Positions 1-32,394 of a DNA stretch of 64,000 bases are shown here, piece after piece. The notes below the pieces were generated by a model. It saw only the letters and a program-made list of their open reading frames with translations. It had not been told where the DNA came from and searched no databases. The first letter of the stretch is position 1. Every line of letters begins with the position of its first letter. Location of the stretch: positions 15,667,077 through 15,731,076 of the forward strand of contig NC_064438.1 in NCBI RefSeq assembly GCF_023343835.1, written 5' to 3'. The DNA comes from Lagopus muta. Lineage: Eukaryota; Chordata; Aves; Galliformes; Phasianidae. The translations under genes were made by a program, and so were the position numbers.

Positions 1-3000
1 AAGAGTCAGACCCATAACGATTGCCATACATCATAAGGGGAAAGCAATACCCAACCTCAAGCTGGTGAGAACTCTTTATAGGATCACCATGAACGATGCA
101 CTGCCTCGTTAACCTCTCTCCAGCATAAATCTGTGTATTGCTGTGCGCTCTGACGAACCTCTGAAATCTTATCTTTATACTTTACATAAAACCTGCACCA
201 CTCTGCCCAGCATGAGTAACTACAAGTGGTGCTTTTGCATGCAGCAGCTTAGAACAAGCAGCCAGATTTGCATAGGAAGCAGAAGATATTTTGTGCCGTA
301 GTTAAGGCATTAAACCAAAGGGTTTTGTGCATCTGTACTGGAGCAGAGGATTACTCCTCAGGTTTCAGGCTGGCAGAAACATTGCCAGCTCTTGTAAGAG
401 GTAAAAAGGGTAAGGAGGAATGAAGGGAGCTCTCAAGCACAGAAGCAAAGTGTGAAATGGAAGAAACATGCATCTGCAGGGACATCTGCATTCTTTATCC
501 CTCCAATAAATTTGAATTCCTTTCCAAGCTCCCATGATATCAGGCAGAAGGGCACAGCTCAGGACAACAGACCCTTTGACCTCCAAGAATTGGGGAACTG
601 AAGAGAAGAACAAGCCCTTAGCCCTGCCAGACCTTCATGGCAGCTCAGAGGACACCAAGCTCTGCAGACCCATGGAGCTGCAGCACCTCCAACCCCAGCA
701 GACAGACATGGGAGCTCCCAACTCCATGCCTTCTGCTTGTAGAGCAACCAGATGGCCACTCCTCCACACTCACCATCCCCTTGGGCACAAACACATGTAC
801 CTTCCCTCTGAGGCTCCAGTGTCAGGGCTTCATGTCTTGGAGAGGAGAGGTGAGGTCTGGTTGCTCCTCCAGGCTGCAAACTCAGCTGTGCCTGCCAAGG
901 GGAACAAGGACTCGGTCACGCTGTGTCTTATCTCAGTGATGACGCCTACCTTCCTCCTTGGGCAAAGCTCAGCAGCTGCCCAGGAGAGCAGCTGGCCCAA
1001 TGCCTGCTACCAGGTCTCAGCCTCAGGTGATTCACAGTGGAGAGGGATGGACAGCTCTGCTGGCCAACCCGTCCCACCTGAAAAACGGCATGGGTATTTG
1101 CATTTAGTCCATATGCCTGGGTTAAGTGCAAGTCACTCTGAGCAATATTTACACATCCCATTCCCTCACCTCAGCTCCTCCCAGCACAGCACACTACTCA
1201 CTTTCTCTGAACACAGCCCTTGTAGCAGGTAAGGCTCAGCCCAGCTCAAGTCAGCTGAGAGTCAGACCATAGAGAAAGATCTACTGATGCCATTCTGACA
1301 GTACAGTCACCTTCAATTCCAATCCTCAGCAAAGGAAATTGTTTTCTTCATGTGGGAACAGTTGGGTAGCTGAAAGAACTGCTTTGACTTGAAGGTGGTC
1401 TGCTGAAGGCTACAGAATCATTAGATTGGAAAAGACCTCTAAGATCATCCAGTCCAACCTCCAGCCCAGCCCCATCATGCTGGCCATGTTCCTCAGTGCC
1501 ACATCTCCACAGGTTCTGAACACCTACAGGACAGTGACTCTACCACCTGCCTAGACAGGCTGTCCCAATTCTCCCTTCCCAGGGGCTGGACAGTGTGCAG
1601 CTATAACAGGATTTCCGCCAGCTTTGTTTCCCTGCTTTCAGGGAAGCACAGTAGATAGCAAAGGCAGCGCCATGCAGTTGCAATCAGCTAGCACAGACTT
1701 CTGGAAGCTCCCTGTACATCCTTTCACTCAGCCTCACACACTTCTCTTAACTGCTTTACTACATCCTAAGCATGGGTCACTGACACTGCATAGTCTGTGT
1801 GACATATGTGGGCAGCTGGCATTTTTTTTTCTTATGCCACAGAGATACCAGTCATCTGATGCTACCATTGTTGGTTCTTTCCCTTAAATGTCTGTCTGAT
1901 GATATGTAAACATGTAAGGCTGACAGACATGAGCACATGGGATGAGCAGAGCACAGTGTGCTTCATCTTGCAGCAGAACATTTAGTGACCCAACCTCAGC
2001 ACTCCCCATGCAGCTGCAGAGGTCAGGTTTGCTTGGCAAAACTATAATTAGAGCCACACATAGGGAAATCCATCAAAAGTCAGCAAGAAAATTAAAGCTT
2101 TAGGATGCAGAAAGGGGAAAAGAGAAAGTGCTGGAAAAAATATTGAGAAAAGCAATGACAGCAACACTGTGCATCTCCCCTCGGAGCTGCTGGGCCATGC
2201 ACTACCTTAGAGGGAGCACAGTGACAGAGGACAAAGCCTCACTGATTGCTTCAGTACTGCTCCTTGGATGCTTCAAAATGGGTCATTCTGGATTCCGATG
2301 TCTGAAGCAAAACAAGTGTTTTAAAACTTTAGTCCTTATGCAGACAGCAAGCAAAGGCACTGGCAAGAGCAGGAAAGACAATGCACAGCTCCGTGAAGAA
2401 AACAGAAGTACTACAGCTGAAACCTCTTATCACTGCCTCTAATGTCAAGCTGAGCTCGTGGGAGCAGGCAAAGAGGTGGGAGGATTCCACTCCAGCACAG
2501 CCACATCGAGTCAAAAATATTTAGGCAGGGAATAATACGTGAGCTGCATTATGGAAACCCATCCTGGTTTACTGCACATGGGGATCAATATCTGCAAAGC
2601 TCTCTGACCATGAAGAACGCTGTGCTGGGAGCTGTGTCCATTTGATTTATGTTACTTGTCTACTGAACCTCATCCCATCGGGTCACTCCTGAGGCAGCCA
2701 GGATTACAGCACTGCCTGCATGCTGCTGAAGACAACTGCATGTGGACTCCTCACCTGCAATAACATCACCAGATCAAGGCATGATACAGCCTCAATTCAC
2801 AACACATATCAAATTAGGTTTGGGAGGAAAAAATCTTTTCATTTGCCAGATCAAACTGCCTGGAGAAAGGACAGCCAGGCTGATTCCCTATCAGACCTAG
2901 AACAGAGGGTTTCCATAGCTCTCAGCAGACAGATACGCTCATACGTATACAACTTTATGTGATACACAGAAACAGGCAGCTCTAGAAGATGAAAAGTAAG

Positions 3001-3279
3001 ATAGGAATTGCTCCTGAAGCTGCTCAGAACAAGGCTAAAAGCCAGCAGCTCCTGTTACGCACAACATCCACCAGCTCCATCGGAACAACCAAGGATTCAG
3101 TGGGTCAGTTTTCAACTGGGAAACTGCACTTTGTTTACCCGGCTCCTTAGGCTGCTCCCGACACAGCCACGTCTCCGGCTGAGGGGGGCAACTGCCCGGC
3201 AGGAAGCGCTACAGGAAGGATCTGAGGTTCCGCACGAGTTCACCGAAGGGCATCCCACTCTCAAGGGACATTAAAGAAA
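1..3279. other. Left flank without recognised genes
   Basis: Apart from the CR1 fragment at 1412-1583, I see no exon with recognisable protein content on either strand. The longest open frame (534-1232, plus, 232 codons) has no family motif and is probably chance. If the CpG-island gene reads leftward, this is its first intron. Confidence 0.6.
1412..1583 (-). mobile_element. CR1 LINE fragment (3' part)
   Basis: Plus-strand text such as GACCTCTAAGATCATCCAG followed by TCCAACCTCCAGCCCAGCCC is the reverse complement of the CR1 3' end (the 'ctggatgatcttagaggtc' block). It also carries the reversed block for 'cagcctgtctaggcaggtgg'. It is a decayed 5'-truncated piece with no coding capacity. Confidence 0.85.
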
Positions 3280-4110
3280 ACGGCTAGAGGAGCTTCGGCG
3301 TCTCTCCCAAAGAGGAGAGGCGGCACGGAGGCCCTCGGCGCCACCACGCACCGGATCTGGGCCAGAAGGCGCAGAGGATGCAGAGAGTTCCCTGAGCAGA
3401 GGATGCGCGGAGTCCAGCGCTGCGTGCCCCTGTCTGAGAGAGGCACCTGAGGCCACCTGGGAGCGCTCCCCACACACTGCCGGAGCCGCAGCTCACCCAG
3501 CAGAGCTGCTCGGAGGGAACGCGCGCCCATAGCCGTCTTTCAGCTGGCGGCAGCTAGAGAAGGGGGACGCTCTGAAGGAACGAGCGCGCTCAGACGGACA
3601 GCTCACAGCTGAGGGGCTCCGCACCCCGGCCTCACAAAATGGCGGGCGGGGGGCGGCCGCCCCGGCACCACACGTCGTCCCAGTACCACACACCCCCCGA
3701 CACCGGGCAGGCTACAGGGCAGGCGTCGGCTCCGTCCGCACCGCGAAGCCCCCGCCCCGCACCGCCCCGCACAGCCCCGCTTACCCGTCCCGGCCGAGGA
3801 GGAGCAGAGCGGGCACCTGCTGCCGCTCCACAGGGCGACAGCGGAGCCGCGGGAACGCAGGAAACACTCGTCCCGCCGGACGGAGGGAGCTGCGCCCCGG
3901 CCCGGTGGCGACAGGTGGGGCTGGGGGCTGTGCTGCCCGCCGCCGCCAGGCCCCGAACGGAGTTAAAGGCGACGCCGGCACAGCCGGGCTGATTCGTGGC
4001 GGAGATAAAAACTTGCAGCGCAACGGCCGCTATTCGTAGCAGCTGAGTATGATCTGTTTCCTGAATGAGGAAATAGGCGGCAGGCCCGGTTCAGTTCCTC
4101 AAGCGACCGC
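3280..4110. promoter_or_regulatory. CpG island, probable promoter of the next minus-strand gene
   Basis: The stretch is dense in CpG and contains runs typical of housekeeping promoters, including a YY1-like AAAATGGCGGG at 3637-3647. Two minus-strand splice donors lie inside it, at 3784 and near 3497. In the human cluster the genes beyond PNPLA2 are CRACR2B and CD151, transcribed in the same direction as PNPLA2. That makes them the best synteny-based candidates, but no coding exon of either is in the window. Confidence 0.6.
3785..4000 (-). other. Candidate noncoding first exon of the downstream neighbour (CRACR2B or CD151 by synteny)
   Basis: On the minus strand the sequence ends in GGGACGG|GTAAGC, a strong donor with its G at 3784. 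No conserved protein is encoded, which fits a 5' UTR exon; the upstream edge is a guess. A second donor-like site (CTGG|GTGAGC, near 3497) may serve an alternative first exon. Confidence 0.4.
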
Positions 4111-4261
4111 CGCGGGTTGGAGGAAAACTTTCCCTTTTGAGCATGTGCATGGCATCCTTGCACAGCTCCACGCACCTGTCCTCACCCAGCCCGCTGCTAA
4201 GCTCCTCTCAGAAACCTCTGCAGAAATAGACGGGTTCTTATCTTTCACATCTAAGATCGGT

Positions 4262-4330
4262 CATGAAACCAATAAGGTTATAAAAGACCTCTAAGATCAT
4301 CTTAGTCCAACCCTTCCCCACCAAGCATTT
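4262..4330 (-). mobile_element. Small CR1 LINE 3'-end scrap
   Basis: AAAAGACCTCTAAGATCATC followed by TTAGTCCAACCCTTCCCC is the reverse complement of the CR1 3'-terminal block. About 70 bases remain. Confidence 0.7.
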
Positions 4331-6199
4331 ACCAATGCTGACACGTATTTACCCTGAGAACAGTTCAAATGAGATGAGCAGAATAGAGCCCAGCAAACAA
4401 ACCCATGGCATACAGCACAGTCAGAAATATTTACAGGACTTATATTTACCTTTACAGGACAAAACAGACAATCTGCCACAGCCAGGTGAGTACATTGAGA
4501 AAGTTTTTATTAGAAGATATATTTTTGCCAAAATAAATACTTTTTTTCTCCAGAAAACATTAGAAAAAGGAAACGGGAGGAAAAAAAGCATTGGTTTAAT
4601 ACTGTAATTTCAAAATTACCGAGAACGCTACTTGAATACTTTGCTATGTAAATAACATCACTTGCATATGCTATTGCTGGTCAAGTTGCTGCTCTGACAT
4701 CAGTGATTACCACAGGATTTCCACACGCATTGGTGTGCCTCAGGGGCTTCTTAAATTCAGTGACAACAGCAGAGTCCTGGCTGAGTTTCTATCTCAGCCA
4801 CACAGCAGGATGGATGCAGTTAGAGACCGTCCTGCAGATTGGGCGCAGAGAAGTGTCCCACAGGTGGGCAAGGGGAAAGGAGGAAGAGAAGGAACAAGTC
4901 CTGGTGCATTCAGAAAGGCAGACACATCAGGGACGTAGGGCAAACAGAACCCACTGTGAAGGCACAGGGTGAGTTTGGCACAAACTAACTGGCTGGTGTG
5001 GCGATCAACCAAGGTGGTCCATTCTCTCATCATTTTAAAGGGAAGACGAGAAAACTGCTGGAAAGAACTGTTGACAAGGCCCTCAAACTTCGGCAACATG
5101 CAGCACTGCCACCCACGCCTACTCTTTGTAGAAATGGACCCATAAGGAAAACAGACACAAATGCATGCAGAGAGCTTCAGGGTTTCTTCCGTAATTCCTT
5201 TGGAAGTGACAGCTCTTATGTCAAGAGAAGGAGTGAAAGCTTGGAAACTGGATTATTAGATTAGATTCTTAAAATGGACAAAAACAGTGGTAAGCATCTA
5301 AGAACCTGGGGGAACCCCAGAGCTGGCAGATGGCAACACCCTCTTATTCTCTAGTCTGAGTGCTGCATGTACACGGCTTCCCCCAGGAAGTCACGAGAAA
5401 GCATTTCCTAAGTCCTACTGACAGTCTGCAGAAGAATTTCCTCCTACCCCTTGAAAAACCAACCTGTGGAACTATTAACAGTAGGTCAGGCAGCAAACCG
5501 AATCCAAAACACCACACATGCGTGGGGGTTTACAGAGCATGCCATTGATACACACTGTTGTGCACAGCATTGAACCACGTGTTGTACAGGTTAGGGACCT
5601 GTTAAATGCACGAGAAGTTGATCGTTAGCTGTGTTAAAAGCAGCAAGTAGTATCCGTATCATAGGAAGAAGAAAAAGAAAATGGATTCCTGAATGCACAG
5701 ATCTTTTAAGTGAAACAATAGAAACTGCAAGGGTTGAAACTCTTGCAAAATTCAAGTGAATATTATAAGGATTTCAGATGTGGGCTGCAAGATGAACTTT
5801 TGGTCCAGGATCCTGACTTCTCAAATACCACATACAAGAGAGCACAGGCCCTGGCCACTACCAGCAGGCTTCCCAACCACACATTCTCTCCTTCCAGCTT
5901 GCTGATGTGCAAAAAGATCTTCCTTATCTTTTTTGATCCTTTGCAGTCTGTGATGAACTTCAAGGAAATCATGAAACTCTTCCTAAGGAAGCAGAGGGCA
6001 GTGTGCGGTATTTATTTTTGACAGACCACTTTCTTTACCTGAGCTTGAATCTACAAAACCAACAAGCTGTCACACAACAGCCACTTGGGAATACAAGCAA
6101 AAAGAGGGTTAAGAGAGTGGTACTTTCCCAAGTATCCTTCCACACCCTGCAAATTAACGTAGGGAAAACAGGAGTTTCCTCCCGGAAGAGACAGGCCTT
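4331..6199. other. Intergenic DNA between PNPLA2 3' end and left CpG island
   Basis: No conserved coding exon was recognised on either strand. On the plus strand a pyrimidine-AG acceptor (TTTACAG, ending at 4457) is followed 28 bases later by a textbook donor (CCAG|GTGAGT, junction 4485/4486). This could be a noncoding exon or chance. Confidence 0.5.
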
Positions 6200-9049
6200 T
6201 ACATTTAAACCCAGGCTTTGATTTGTGGTTAAAGTCAGCAGTGCATAAAAGTTTATTATATTAACATCTCAAAAAGGAGCTAACAGCAGATGGGGTGCAA
6301 GAGAATGAAATTCAGGCCTTTTACCATAGCAGTTACTCTGTTGAAATGTGTGGACCAGAATCAGCAAACCTTCTGGATCAGAGCACTTGAAGACAGTGGC
6401 ACCAGCCCAGCTGGGTGTGATACACAAGAGGAAAGCAGGGGCTGAGGATGCCAAGCTGCAATTTCTTAGCATGTACTATTGCCCAAAGAATTTGGTTCAG
6501 TTTAGTGGTTTACATAAATCAGTCAGTGGTTTTACCAGTCCAGGAAGAAGGAAAAAATAAAAATAGTTGCAATCATTTTTCTCCACCCTTATGTTAACAC
6601 AAATAGGCAAAGCCAAGAGGGCAGCAGCCTCTAAGCACGAGGTTTCCTCATCTGGCTTTACCCTTCTGGCTTTACTTTTGGATGCAATGCTTTAATTTCA
6701 TGCCACTAAACAGCTACACATTCTCACCAATTGCTCCATGTACACTAGGGACAGGAGATGCACATTCAGCAAACAAGGAAGGTAGCCCAGAGCAGTGGAA
6801 AACAATAAGCACTCACACCATATCACAAACACCTTATCTCAAACATATCCTGCTGTCACAAACTGACAATAGTTGGCTGCTGGTTCACCTTCACTACATT
6901 TATGGCATTCAGCTTGTCCCACAGGCTTTAGAAAAAATAAAAATACAATATGCTTTATAATCTTATATTCCCAATCTGGTTTCAGAATCCTCTATATTCT
7001 TTTTCTCTTCCTCCCCACAGTGATTCCTCTACACCCTAGTTGCCTTAACTATGTGAAGCTTAAGAATAAATCTGACTGTAAGTGCAGGCCTACTTCATAA
7101 ACTATGCAGGCCCTTGTTTTACACAAGATAAGCTACACTCAGGAAGGACTGTGGGCTGATATTTTCAGCCACAAGTTAGTATTTGTTCTGGTGTCTCTCA
7201 GACAGCATCAGCATCACAGCTGCCCACCGTCTTGCCTCCCAGACTGCAACAGCCACTGGTGAAGAAATGCTCTGGTGCTAATCAGTCTCTGCTACAAGTA
7301 CTCAAACCTCTTCAGGGCACAGTTATGCTGGTGGGAGACAGCACCCACCACCTCACCCACACTGCCTGTGGAGATGTAACTAAGTAGAGTCACTACCTTC
7401 TCCACCTATTAAAGTTTCTGAGGATATTTTCACTTTTTAAACCAAAGGGAGAAAACAGAGCATTATAAATTACTGTTCCACATACAGACTATGTACCAGC
7501 TTTAGACAGCCTGTGCTGAAGCTCCCCAAAAGAGAGGGCATAAGTTTGCTTTGGCTAGTTGCATACTGTTTGCGCTAGGAGAGGTAGAAGATGCCTCACA
7601 CAGCAAGATGTGCTGCAGAAAGAGATACCAGGAGCTGGCTTTGTGTCACAGTGCAAAGACTGAAGTACACGCAAACCCCACAGGAAGCCACATCTCATCC
7701 TGGGAAGAACAGAGAGCTTATGTCTCTGCACAGCAAATCACAAGTAGACTGCTACTGATAAGGCAGAACCCAGACCTGCTCCAGCTTTTTAAGGGACAAG
7801 ACAAGCACGGTCAGTTCCAAGAAGACTGGCACATGCACCAGCACTGCTGATTTCACTTCCTCTTCTCGTGCTCCTGCTATAGACAGCTGCATAGCTGTAC
7901 CAGTGAGCCACAACACAAGAGGCAAACCGTGAGGCTGATATAACTGCAAACCTGAATCTTTCTCATCCCAAATCCTCAAATAAAAGAGTTAAGTCCCTGC
8001 TTGACAGGAGGTGTCTTACGTGGCACCCACTCGGAATTTCCTTCCATTGCATGGTCCCTTAATGAGTGAAGCCCAACCCCTGCCAAAGGCAGCCACCTTC
8101 CCAGAACGTGCTGTGACACTCTACCACCAATCTCTCAAAGATAACATGACCCATACAATCTCACATTCCTATAAGCATTTCGCATTCCTTCCCCACTGTC
8201 AACTGATGAACTGATCCTGACGTAGTAGGGCTGAGCTTTTCCAGTCTGACCCCACACTAATTCCATTAGCAGTGACAAGAATGAGGCTTCAAACTCCTCA
8301 AAGAAAAAAACTCAGCCTAAGTTACTGCTTTAAAATAAGCTCAGTGACATTTAACACTCTAAGTTCAAGCTGCCAAAGTTCTATCAAAATGGAAATTACA
8401 CAGAGAGAGTCCACAACAATATAAACTAGGATAAACACACTACTCTTCTACATTTCTGTGGCCCCAGTGCAGTCTGCAGTAGGGCCAGCTCTGGCTTCCA
8501 GTGGGGATGCAGTTAAGGGACAAAGACAATGAGCCGGTGTCAAAGAATAAAGTCAAAAGGAGATTTGGAACATTGGTTTGGCAAGAGACTACTTATCTTT
8601 CAGCAGCACAAAGACCTAAGGGATGTCAGATGACTTGAGAAAAAACAGATTAATGTGCTCTAAGAGCCAAAGGAAGCTAAAAGCTACGAGAACTTGAGAG
8701 CATCAGCTACATCCCGATTATTTGGCGGTGAAAAGCCAACGGCAATTCAAAGTGCATTATTTGGGATAGCCCAGCTGGGTTATCAACATCAGCATGGCTA
8801 TGGGCCTTGGCCAAGCCTCAACACAAGTCTTGAGCAAGGGATCAGCCTCTGTGCCTCTGACACAGATTACTCATCCACAACCCAGCAGGCAATAAATGGC
8901 TACAGACAATTCCACCAGTCTCCATCCTGGGAAGTCCCCTTTGCAGCATATTCACGAGCACAGGGCAGCCTGCTGCCAAGGGATAAGACTGGTCTCACTC
9001 TTTATCTGTTTCCCTTCCCACCCATCCCCACCCCCTCCGCACAGCAGGC
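6200..9049 (-). other. PNPLA2: Probable PNPLA2 3' UTR and downstream DNA
   Basis: No coding exon is seen here. I found no minus-strand AATAAA or ATTAAA within 2 kb of the stop. The first candidates are ATTAAA at 6691-6696, then AATAAA at 6252-6257 and 6011-6016. A 3' UTR of roughly 2.4-3.0 kb is therefore implied, unless a variant signal is used, for example TATAAA near 6955. The transcript end is inferred. Confidence 0.4.
6252..6257 (-). terminator. PNPLA2: Candidate PNPLA2 polyadenylation signal AATAAA
   Basis: This is a canonical hexamer on the minus strand, about 2.8 kb downstream of the PNPLA2 stop codon. It is one of three candidates (also 6691-6696 and 6011-6016). None can be preferred without transcript data. 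Confidence 0.3.
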
Positions 9050-30461
<21,412 letters not shown>

Positions 30462-30760
30462 GGCCTACGCAAAGGCGGGGGAAGCCGAAGGGCACCGCTC
30501 ACATCCCACCGCCCGTCAGCGGGCGGGCCGGAGGACAACAGGAACCGCGAGCAGCTAAACGGACGGAGCTGCCGGCAGCCACTCCGCTGCCGCGCTTATA
30601 TGGGGCGGTCCGGCACGGCGCCCCGCCTCCAGACTGTGGAGGGGCAGAGCTGAGGGGCGGTGATACCGCCGCCCCTCTGCTCTACTTCGTAGGCACAGGC
30701 CTCCCTCCGGAGAAGCTCGTTCCCGAGTAGTGAAAATGGCACGAGTGGTGTTCATAAGGA
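30462..30760 (-). promoter_or_regulatory. PNPLA2: PNPLA2 CpG-island promoter and 5' UTR
   Basis: GC- and CpG-rich DNA covers about 30240-30720. On the minus strand a TATA-like element (CATATAAG, 30595-30602) lies roughly 135 bases upstream of the ATG, beside a GC box (GGGGCGG on the plus strand, 30602-30608). A start site 25-30 bases downstream of the TATA would give a 5' UTR of about 105-115 nt with no intron before the ATG. The element also resembles a CArG box (CCATATAAGC), so it may bind SRF instead of TBP. The start site is inferred. Confidence 0.6.
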
Positions 30761-30769
30761 ATAGTTTTC

Positions 30770-32344
30770 AGCCAGATCTGAGTAGAGATGGAGCGTTTAT
30801 CTATCGGTGACAAAGCTCGCGTGTGCCAATGTCAAGCCTGTGACTAAATCACTCTCTCCTATCAATCTAGTAATCATCGGTTAGCAGTGTAATCACAATC
30901 ATGTCCTTTCCCCTCAGTACCTTTGCAAAGGCGAAAAGCAAAACCACATCCAAGAACCACTACTTTCTGGAGTGATCTGAAGTGGAGAAATCAGGGAGGA
31001 AAGAAACAGTTATATCTGCACTCCTTCCAGTATCCAGCCACAGCCATTACAATTCTGACAGAGAACAAGAACACGAACAACTTTCACTACTACTGCTGTG
31101 CTAGGATTTGAGATTAAGGAGTTGCAAGGCATTGGCACTGCCTCCTTTGATTTCACAGGAGGGCACCAAGGGTTAACTGCTAAAATAATGGCCAACCTGT
31201 GATCGGAGGATCAAAGTTCCAGCTGCCCTCTGCCCTGGCTTCTGGGAAGGGCGTTTTTCCTCTCAGTACAAGATAAAATCATTTTTCCTACTTGGATTTC
31301 ACCCATCTGTCCTCTCAGAAGTACTTGCCATGCTTTATCCAGTGACTCATGGCCAACATTATCAGCTTGTGCCTTTTTTTTTTCCCCTACAACTTACATT
31401 GACAAAGAATTACAGTGCACAGTGCTCCATGACGCCTCTCTCTTGAAACTAACTACCTGTGGAGACTTGGCACATCACATGTGCTGCCCGCACACTACTT
31501 GTGACAGCCAAAGACCTCTGTAAAGTCATCTGAGATCATCCGCTGGAACTGCTTCCTAACATACCATAGTTCCTAACAGCAACTTTATAAAAGCAACACT
31601 TGCTTTCCTTCCAAGTTGATGCATTCTTCAGGCACACCAGAGATTACATTCAGTTTTCCAAAAGTATTATTTTCTTCAGAAAGCTTTTTGTTGTTGTTCT
31701 AATCAAGACTAAAATCCTAGCATTTTGGCTACTGCTAGGACAGATTAAGAGCACAAAAAGAACATCTTCACATTGATCTCAGGGTTCCACTAAGAACAGG
31801 AAAAATGCTTTTTTTGTTGTTGTTAAAGGTTCTGTTAATCCTATGGATGCTACATGAAATCCAAGTATAGTCAAGCATTTAATTGGTGCTGTCCCCTAGA
31901 TCCTAGAAGTGTGAAGCAGTCATGAAACCACTGATTGTAGATGTTTACAGAAAACTAATTATTATAACTAGCACTAAATTGATAAAGCTTCTAGACTAAT
32001 TCAGACTCCTCTCAATTCAAATGGTTTCCTATGTTATATAACAAACAGATGCCCCAAATCAACTTCTTTATTACTGGACTCCTTCCAGAGTAATTGAGAT
32101 AGGAAAATAATAAGTTAATATCAAGTAAGATATTTACACACAGTATTTAATAAATAGGAGTCTCAAAAATAAGCATCCAGCTTTATAAACGCTTAGCCAT
32201 TTCCTGACAAGTTCAAAAGTAAAGTCCTATGGCTCCTCTCTATTGGCACCTGTCTATTTCACACAGCATTGAATTAAAGCTTCGTCAGAGCCATCTGAAG
32301 AGCTCGGCATTTTTCAACAGCATTGTCGCTACAATAACAAACTC
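30770..32344. other. Intergenic DNA between RPLP2 3' end and PNPLA2 promoter
   Basis: About 1.6 kb with no exon recognised on either strand. It contains one arm (32025-32086) of an inverted repeat whose partner lies in RPLP2 intron 3. Confidence 0.8.
32025..32086 (+). repeat. Inverted repeat arm A (partner 33417-33483)
   Basis: The reverse complement of this stretch matches 33417-33483 almost perfectly. The first 46 bases (TTTCCTATGTTATATAACAA onward) carry a single mismatch. A 5-base gap follows, then another 12-base match with one mismatch. This arm lies downstream of the RPLP2 poly(A) signal. Confidence 0.95.
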
Positions 32345-32368
32345 AAAAAAAAATTTTAAACAAACAAT

Positions 32369-32374
32369 TTTAAT
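32369..32374 (-). terminator. RPLP2: RPLP2 polyadenylation signal ATTAAA
   Basis: ATTAAA lies 21 bases downstream of the RPLP2 TAA on the minus strand. A very short 3' UTR ending near 32345-32355 is typical of ribosomal-protein mRNAs. Confidence 0.65.
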
Positions 32375-32394
32375 AATTTCTGTATAACAAATAA

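Noticed and set aside
534-1232. 232-codon plus-strand open frame
   Set aside because: It has low-complexity composition, no family motif and no promoter or splice context. It is probably a chance frame in GC-moderate DNA.
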